Of a DNA stretch of 64,000 nt, positions 56,816-64,000 are shown piece by piece. The stretch is from Ashinkailepas kermadecensis (lineage: Eukaryota; Arthropoda; Thecostraca; Neolepadidae). The stretch covers positions 1 to 64,000 of the forward strand of contig JAOTOM010002903.1 of the NCBI GenBank assembly GCA_034440615.1. Direction: 5' to 3'. Each line of letters opens with the position of its first letter. Within the stretch, counting starts at the first letter, position 1. Both the position numbers and the translations under genes were made by a program. A model generated the notes under the pieces. The model saw only the letters and a program-made list of their open reading frames with translations, searched no databases and was not told the DNA's origin.

Positions 56816-57366
56816 GTTACGACGGCCTGATATACCGCGCAGTGTGGTCAGTGGCCAATTTAAGGGAACATTGGGCTATGCCCCTTCCCACATGGATGCC
56901 GAAGGTGCCCTTCTGGAAAGGCCGGTTACTGGCCAATAGGACGCCGAAGGCGCCCTATTACCCTATAAGTTTTATCCTCAAGGCTTGGATGGGTGTCCCA
57001 GAGGGATGAAGGATGTTCCAGGCGTAAACAAATCCGTCTGAATGTCTGAATATGGCTAACGCAAACTCAGCATCCTGCCATTCCAGATTCTTCCATAATG
57101 ATATCGTACATTGTGCCCTGCACTTTGCCTAAGAAAGCAGAGGAAATGCATTATGCGTTACACAAATACGTTGTACAAAAACAGCCGTCACTTGGAAAAT
57201 TCTACTCCCCCCCCCCTCCCTGGCCGATTCCTAAATACGCGACTGAGTGTGGTGCGTCACGCACGACCCGAGATACCACGCAGCATGGTCTCGCCATGAT
57301 TGATCAGCCTGGCGTGCCCCTGAGTCAGCCCACCTCAGCATCGCGCCGATCGTCCTCGCACAACTC
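56816..57366. other. No gene recognised
   Basis: Chance frames only. A C-run lies near 57,210. Confidence 0.4.
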
Positions 57367-57556
57367 GACGGCGTCTGCCCAGCGTCCACGCCGTGCATGT
57401 ATATTGCTGGCCCGTCAGGGACGCTTGGCCAAGGATAGAGGTGCTCTTTGGGATGTCGCCATTGGGTGGCAGGGACACTGGACGGTGTCTGCCCACGCCC
57501 TGCATGTATATCGCCGGCCCGTGAAGGACGCTTGGTTAAGGTTAGAGGTGCTCCTT
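57367..57556. repeat. Tandem duplication, about 114-bp spacing
   Basis: Copies at 57,367-57,451 and 57,481-57,556 share GACGGxGTCTGCCCA, GCATGTATATxGCxGGCCCG and GGACGCTTGGxxAAGG, ending AGAGGTGCTC. Confidence 0.88.
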
Positions 57557-58204
57557 CGTCCGCAGGTTGACCATACAATGTAGAGAGATAACATTGCGCA
57601 TTAAAAGACGGCGAGATACCATCCCGTAAGCGCCTGTGTGACAGGCTAGAGGTGAGTACATTGAGCCACCCAAAGCAGCACTGCACAGCACGGCTCCTGC
57701 TGACGGTTATTTGATCTTGCTGAGGGCTAGGATATCTTCATAGGCATACGCCTATGGGTGATTTTGGTCACGCATGAAACGCCATGTCGAGCGTCTCTGA
57801 CCCTATTAATTGTCAATACTCTGCATCCACCTGAGTTAACTTATCCTACAGGTGGTAGGTCAGCCGCCAGGGTGATACGACAGTCGCCCAGTCAGACCCA
57901 GTGATCACTCTACCAAATTGCCACTCCGATAGACCTAGCCATTCATATACAAATTGCTGTTGCAAACATTAGGTGAGACCTCAGTTACCACATTAGGATG
58001 TTATATTTAAATCAATGGTAAAACTGTTGTCTTTCACTGCGGAATAGTCAAAATCGCGGCAGGTGGGAGACGATTGGGTATATTCTGATCATCATATGCG
58101 AGAAGCAAGGATTGATCGGCTTACGTGCCTCAAGCAAAATGTGCAACGAAGCCCACTTGGGCCCCTTTTTCGAATGCGTTTAGCAGCACGGCTGCCCCAT
58201 GCAT
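57557..58204. other. No gene recognised
   Basis: Unique-looking sequence. Confidence 0.4.
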
Positions 58205-58516
58205 CCTGGGATCCGGGCTGCGGGCGGATCCCGGTCGGTCGGTCCTGGGATCCGGGCTGCGGGCGGATCCCGGTCGGTCGGTCCTGGGATCCGGGCTCCG
58301 GGCGGATCCCGGTCGGTCGGTCCTGGGATCCGGGCTCCGGGCGGATCCCGGTCGGTCGGTCCTGGGATCCGGGCTCCGGGCGGATCCCGGTCGGTCGGTC
58401 CTGGGATCCGGGCTGCGGGCGGATCCCGGTCGGTCGGTCCTGGGATCCGGGCTGCGGGCGGATCCCGGTCGGTCGGTCCTGGGATCCGGGCTCCGGGCGG
58501 ATCCCGGTCGGTCGGC
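58205..58516. repeat. 39-bp minisatellite, 8 units
   Basis: Unit CCTGGGATCCGGGCTGCGGG plus CGGATCCCGGTCGGTCGGT, with a G/C switch (GCTGCGGG or GCTCCGGG) defining two subtypes in the order G, G, C, C, C, G, G, C. The period is divisible by three, so all six frames stay open. The GGATCCGGG/CCCGGATCC-like parts pair within a unit. Confidence 0.98.
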
Positions 58517-58630
58517 CGTGCACTCGCCGGCGCGCTGACCTCGAACTTTATCGTGCGGCAGAGGCATCGTGATGCCAAGTCAAGTTCCTCTCTCACGGCG
58601 TGCGCGGCCAGCCAGGCATATGCTGTATCA

Positions 58631-58880
58631 TTGCGCCACGACACAGCCGGGTGTCATCAGTGTGACACCCGTGCCACCATTGCGCCATGACACAGCCGGG
58701 TGTCATCAGTGTGACACCCGTGCCACCATTGTACCATGACACAGCCGGGTGTCATCAGTGTGACACCCGTGCCACCATTGTACCATGACACAGCCGGGTG
58801 TCATCAGTGTGACACCCGTGCCACCATTGCGCCATGACACAGCCGGGTGTCATCAGTGTGACACCCGTGCCACCATTGTA
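58631..58880. repeat. 49-bp minisatellite, 5 units, each with a hairpin
   Basis: Unit TTGCGCCATGACACAGCC plus GGGTGTCATCAGTGTGACAC plus CCGTGCCACCA. GGGTGTCA and TGACACCC pair as an 8-bp stem with a 6-nt loop in every unit. GCGCC and GTACC subtypes alternate. Confidence 0.97.
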
Positions 58881-59667
58881 CCATGCGGCACCACATGTAG
58901 GGCAGGGGCTGGTTGGAGTTGGGCAGGTTGCTGGTTGGACGCCGACCGGACCCTTCTCTGAGCGGTGTAGTGCAATAGGTGATGCCGCCGATGACAGTCC
59001 GGGGGCGCTGCCCCTCTTCCATGTGCGACCGGTACCACTCCGGTACCGGTACCGGTACCGGTACCGCGCGCGCGACTGGCCCTGGTCAGGCAGGCGTCGC
59101 AGGGGAGCCGCAGAGGTCAGTCGGCACTGGTCAGCCAGAGAGATGAGACAGAGTTGTACTGTCGAGGCTGGGAAGATGTAGCCTGGGATAAGCTGTGAAC
59201 AAAATGTGCTGGGCAAAACAAACAACATTCTCAGTTTTCATTTTGTATATTTATGGAGGAGAAAATAAGGCATTAGTCAGCTATGATTTTCGTTGTCTCT
59301 CATCCAAAACATTGTGGGGGCGCATTGCGCCGTTGAGGTGGAAAAATTAAGCATTCAAGTAAGGGGATCTCTAGCAAGTTCCTCAATAATTCTAAGATTT
59401 CCAACTTTCACTTAGGCTATTGTGCATTACGGATGTATTGCTACGTTGTACCTGGCATAAATAGTTGGGATTGCATGTGTGGACGAAAGGTTTTCCACTG
59501 AGTGAGTCAGATTTATGGTTCCTGTATTTTAGCAGAAGATTACACTTGATTTGCTTGCCTTTTCATTCGCGAGGTAACTGTACCGATACTCCGTCACCTT
59601 CAGGCCAGCTTGCATGGCTTCGCACGCGCAGGGGCGAAGGACCCCTACCCAGCGGTGGAGCTTAGAC
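58881..59667. other. No gene recognised; CCGGTA hexamer run
   Basis: A CCGGTA run (about 59,038-59,067) is followed by CGCGCGCG. The rest has chance frames only. Confidence 0.5.
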
Positions 59668-59800
59668 TCCTCTCTCTCTCTCTCTCTGCTTCCACACGCG
59701 CTCATATGCATACAGACAGAAGTCCACGAACACACACACGAACGCACATACACACATACGTACACGGGCATATAAGCACACATACATACACACCATTTGC
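59668..59800. repeat. CT and CA microsatellite patches
   Basis: CTCTCTCT run (59,669-59,690), then imperfect ACAC/ACATAC text to about 59,795. Confidence 0.85.
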
Positions 59801-60601
59801 TTGGCAGATCTCTTTTTCCGACACCATTGCGGACGTCTTGCACTGATGCTTTCCCCTAGGTTCCCTGCCGTATCCCCAGGGACTCCACCACAGGGGATGG
59901 CGGTGGGGTGGGGGGTTGAACCACGGACCCCCAAATCATAATTGAACCGGCTGTGCCCGATCCAGTTCAATTTCGGGTACGTTGAATCCTAACAACAAAA
60001 ACATTTGGCGGGGCACGTTGTGTATACGGCAGGGCTACCGCGGGGTATCGAACTCAGCGAAGAAGAGGCCGTGTTGGTAATCCCAGGCGAGCTAGTGACC
60101 TCGGGGACGTGCTACCGGATCTAAGGATCTATTAAATGCAGAGCATGTCCGTGAACCTGACGCCGCAGGCGCTGGTCACTTGCAGCGTGAATCTCGCCGC
60201 ACGACGAACACTCCCCGGCTACAGCCGTCTCCGAGTACGAGCCGGCCGAGGAGAACTTCGCACGGGGCTGGACTTAGACCACGGATCCCCACCCGAAACA
60301 GACTCATTAACCCGCTGTATCATACAGGTGGCACACAAACACCAAACAACAATAACCCCCCGCATGTGTTCGAATTTAATACAACCTGTTCTTGGGGCAG
60401 ACGTGGAAGCTGGTGACAATAAACACATCACAGCTTCAAGGGCGTCGGCTGCATTCTGCCCGGGTATGAAATAAAATCAACTAAAAACATTCAGCTTGAA
60501 CCTTGCATCGGACTATTTATGAACGGTTGGCACGTATCTGACGGAGTCGGAAGCTGAGGCGACACGTAGCGTCATGCGTGGATGATGTGGTACTGCTGAT
60601 T
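59801..60601. other. No gene recognised
   Basis: Includes GGGTTGAACC-like text near 59,915. No confident SINE or tRNA. Confidence 0.4.
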
Positions 60602-61345
60602 TGCCTGAATGGAGGCGACACGCACGACATGGGTGGAGGATGTGGTGCTGCTGATGTTGCACTGGATGGAGGTGACACGTGCGACATGGGTGGAGGGTGT
60701 GGTACTGCTGATGTTGCACTGGATGGAGGCGACATGTCCATGGGTGGAGGATGTGGTGCTGCTGATGTTGCACTGGATGGAGGCGACACGTGCGACATGG
60801 GTGGAGGGTGTGGTACTGCTGATGTTGCACTGGATGGAGGCGACACGTGCGACATGGGTGGAGGGCGTGGTACTGCTGATGTTTCACTGGATGGAGGCGA
60901 CACGTACATGGATGGAGGATGTGGTGCTGCTGATGTTGCACTGGATGGAGGCGACACGTGCGACATGGGTGGAGGGTGTGGTACTGCTGATGTTGCACTG
61001 GATGGAGGCGACACGTACATGGGTGGAGGGCGTGGTACTGCTGATGTTGCACTGGATGGAGGCGACACGTACATGGGTGGAGGATGTGGTGCTGCTGATG
61101 TTGCACTGGATGGAGGCGACACGTACATGGGTGGAGGATGTGGTGCTGCTGATGTTGCACTGGATGGAGGCGACACGTGCGACATGGGTGGAGGGCGTGG
61201 TACTGCTAATGTTGCACTAGATGGAGGCGACACGTACATGGGTGGAGGGTGTGGTGCTGCTGATGTTGCACTGGATGGAGGCGACACGTACATGGGTGGA
61301 GGATGTGGTGCTGCTGATGCTGCACTGGGTGGAGGCATGACATGT
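60602..61345. repeat. 57/54-bp minisatellite, locus 1 (about 13 units)
   Basis: Unit GACATGGGTGGAGGATGTGG plus TGCTGCTGATGTTGCACTGG plus ATGGAGGCGACACGTGC. A shorter subtype has GTACATGG in place of GTGCGACATGG. Both lengths are multiples of three, giving a 287-codon plus frame (GGGCGAADVALDGGDTCDM) and an equally long Pro/Ser-rich minus frame (HPPPMSHVSPPSSATSA). Neither has a start context or flanking coding evidence that decides between them. Confidence 0.96.
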
Positions 61346-62475
61346 TCAATTAGGAAGCTGGGGGCCATTTGGGCCTCCAGCCATGCCCTTGGGGTCCCAG
61401 GCCCTCCCGGTTTTGGCCGACTGGAGGCCCAGATGATTTGAAGGCATTAAAGTGTCCTTAAGAAGTCCCAACATGTCCCTTGCATGTCATGCCGGTAGAT
61501 GGAAGGACATCCGAGGTTCGGGAGATTGAAACGATGCGCGACGTATCAGTTGCTGCATCTAGCCCAGTATAATACAAAGTTACTTTCTGTAATGAAATGT
61601 TACGTCCAAGTGAGTTCTATGTCGTGTAACTTTGCGTAGGTACCTGATCTGTGGTCATAACTTGATCACCCGCCGGCAAAGAATATCTGTTCATCAGATT
61701 TCACGTTATTGTGATACTGTGCGATACGTAATCAAGCCGTCGTCTGGAAAGTGACATCAGCTAGAACACAGACGTGTGGAATGTGGTGGGCAGACCTGCT
61801 TAGTGAGTCAGTGACATTTCGGAGAGCCTTTTACGGCGAGTGCCATTTCCGTGACTGTGGCAGGACGGCGAGGACTATTTGAGCGAGTGCTATTTTAGCG
61901 AGGTTGGCTCAGCGCCAGTTCAGCGACTGTCAATTTTCAGTGATTCTGTTGGGACGGATAGGCTTGGCACTGAGGGCAATTGCCTGTTAGGAAGATGCTA
62001 CTGATTTTGAAGACGTAAGATCCGCACGAAATTGCATTTTGTAAGTCAGATTTCTTAGAATTCTGCCTGCTTGGACTAAAGCTGATCGCCTGATGTGGGT
62101 ATATTGCTTGAAGCGCTCGAGACCGCCGCGTCATCCACATGCGATGTACACTGTACAGTACAGGTAAGGAAAGGAAGTCAATACCAATCTACCTACATCC
62201 ATTGGTGGTCAGCAAAATCGAGCTAGTTGCCTGGAAACGCCGTGTGGTTAATTCCACTCGGTCATCTAAGGGATGAGTCAATATCAAGCGAATATGAACG
62301 GTGTATCTGGTGTATTCTATGCAAGTTACCCATATCAGATCTTGTACCTGTTAATTGTATTCATCTTTCTAAAACTTTGCCAAAATGTTTCCCAATTTGT
62401 TGACACACTGGACCGATAAAATGAAGCTTTGAATCCCTAAAATTCCCTTCGCTATGAAAAGTGGATGTTTGTATT
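61346..62475. other. No gene recognised between the two 57-bp arrays
   Basis: Unique-looking AT-moderate sequence with chance frames. Confidence 0.4.
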
Positions 62476-62590
62476 AAAGTGTACTATGGGGTCAAAAGTA
62501 CCCTTTTGCGGTACTAAAAATGCCCTATTTAGTTCGAAAAAGTTTCCTTTTTGGTCCTGAAAATTCCCTCTTGGGACAGGGCCCTCAGTC
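62476..62590. repeat. AAAAGTACCCTTTTG module
   Basis: Four imperfect units of A-run, TxCCCT, T-run (AAAAGTACCCTTTTGCGG, AAAATGCCCTATTTAG, AAAAGTTTCCTTTTTGG, AAAATTCCCTCTTGGG), like the intronic modules at 9.4-10.4 kb. Confidence 0.7.
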
Positions 62591-62607
62591 AGAAATCCTT
62601 AACAATT

Positions 62608-62955
62608 GTCCTGGATGAAGGCAACAAGTGCGACATGGGTGGAAGATGTGGTGCTGCTGATGTTGCACTGGATGGAGGCGACACGTGCGTCATGGGTGGA
62701 AGATGTGGTGCTGCTGACGTTGCACTGGATGGAGGCGACACGTGCGACATGGGTGGAGGATGTGGTGCTGCTGATGATGCACTGGATAAAGGAGACACGT
62801 GCGACATGGGTGGATGGTGTAGTGCTGCTGATATTTTACTGGATAGAGGCGATACGCGCGACATGGGTGAAGGATGTAGTGCTTCTGATGTTGCACTGGA
62901 TGGAAGCGACACGTGCGACATGGGTGGAGGATGTAGTGCTTCTGATGTTACAGCT
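62608..62955. repeat. 57-bp minisatellite, locus 2 (about 6 units)
   Basis: Same unit as 60,602-61,345 and same orientation, but more diverged (GGATAAAGGAGACACG, GATATTTTACTGG variants). Confidence 0.94.
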
Positions 62956-64000
62956 GCAACGACAATTTTATCTGAACTTACACTGTTTATGCCACTTCAC
63001 AACCAAGACGTTGCTTTCGCAGTACCAGCATTCTAATTTGCAACACAAATATTGCTGGAAATAATTAAAGCAACAAACATGAAGGTTCTCAGATGGTATA
63101 AAAAGACTGTGAGACAAATTAACTCCAGATCGTAAATCATGGTAAATTTTAGAATGGCGTAGTATGCCGGGATCCTGGAAGCACCAGGTCTTGAGACTCA
63201 AGAAAGCATGCCGCAAGGAATTGACTGGCTACAGGGGCAACATTATACGGCCTGATGCGCACCCAAATCGTCTATAATTTATCCATCCATATATCTGGAG
63301 CATAGGTGTTGTTTTATGGAAATCATTGGGGGGTGGGGGGAAAATCCTACAGTATTGATGTAGGTATAAGATGGGCCTGCAAAACACGCGCATGGGGTGG
63401 CGTAATCCATCCTCTTCTCCTATTTTTCGGCATTATCTCATAAACGGGCGGCGGTATTGTAATGCAATCTTGTTACCTTGCTAAAAATCGATGACCGCAT
63501 CCTTTGAACAAAAATCGAAATCCATTAGCAAATATAGGAACCGCGGGGATGCCAAATCGACCGACTGGGCGACGGCTGCTGAGCGTTCTAGGTCACAAAG
63601 ACTTCTTCGGTGCGGTAACGACGGCGCGGTGTGGCGGCCGAACTCGACCTCATTTAATCCTGAAGGTGTTAATCTAGGGTCATGAAATTTGTTCTGAAGT
63701 GAGTTCACAACATGCGCAATCTACTCTCCAAATTTTGTGCTTATAGCTTCAGTAGTTTCCAAAATCGTAGGGTCAGGGACCGAATCCCCCCCCCCCCCCC
63801 TTCCTATGCGCGGTATGTGAGAGGCCCTCCGGAGCGCTTGTTATTCGACCCTGACCTCAATTATGTTTGCACACTAGATTTAGGCCACTTAATCTGCTGA
63901 TAGGAATAATTTGCAATTGATGTGATGCCTAATATAAATATAAAAATACAACCATACGTCTAAAACACCAGGTTAGCACTTAATGGGTAGGAAATTGTCC
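62956..64000. other. No gene recognised
   Basis: AT-rich sequence. A G-run patch (about 63,330-63,342) resembles the start of a W-type repeat, and a C-run lies at about 63,787-63,800. No coding signature. Confidence 0.4.

Noticed and set aside
58205..58516. CRISPR array
   Set aside because: Units are contiguous with no unique spacers and the sequence is eukaryotic; same for the 49-bp and 57-bp arrays.
58063..58690. Five overlapping frames of about 140-170 codons (GSGRIPVGRSWDP-like)
   Set aside because: Product of a 39-bp tandem repeat open in all six frames.

Overview
The window is eukaryotic and looks like invertebrate animal DNA, most likely arthropod. The only likely host gene has introns with consensus GT/AG sites. 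Several non-LTR retrotransposon lineages, tRNA-derived SINEs and a great deal of tandem DNA are present, and TTAGG-type pentamers (the arthropod telomere motif) occur inside interstitial repeats. No bacterial operons, CRISPR arrays or rRNA genes were seen. The species cannot be named from this sequence.

Region by region: 1-4.5 kb holds a broken CR1/L2-like LINE on the minus strand (ORF2 running off the left edge, ORF1 upstream). 5.8-6.5 kb holds a second LINE relic. From 6.76 to 10.96 kb, three phase-0 exons on the minus strand encode part of an unrecognised coiled-coil protein; their introns hold a G-rich hexanucleotide expansion and repeat insertions. 11.7-16.5 kb is nearly all tandem DNA (56-bp array, 1.2-kb composite microsatellite, TA tract, CCACAG array, 19-bp array). 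17.1 kb has a complete SINE with a 14-bp target duplication. 18-20 kb has pentamer and 27-bp arrays. 22.3-24.5 kb has two LINE 3' ends, one of them carrying an RNase H domain broken by a double fold-back palindrome. 26.8-27.7 kb has a dead transposase-like gene.

From 28.7 to 31.7, 36.4 to 36.7 and 42.7 to 44.5 kb there are very degenerate, short-period arrays built on G/C-run plus A-run modules. A satellite of about 270 bp occurs at 31.8-32.5 and 40.1-41.6 kb. 37.2-39.0 kb is a T-rich repeat with TTAGGT motifs. The most striking element is a 2.87-kb inverted-repeat element at 45,540-48,406 with arms of about 1.2-1.35 kb and a 9-bp target duplication (Mutator-like in form). 50.4-55.3 kb holds a Jockey-group LINE with tandem 5' monomers, a zinc-knuckle ORF1 and a YADD reverse transcriptase, broken by many frameshifts. 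56-63 kb is again mostly minisatellites.

Most long open frames in the window are by-products of tandem repeats whose period is a multiple of three, or is covered by several open frames, and they are not annotated as genes. The genes do not form a pathway: one partial host gene sits in a landscape of nested, mostly dead mobile elements.
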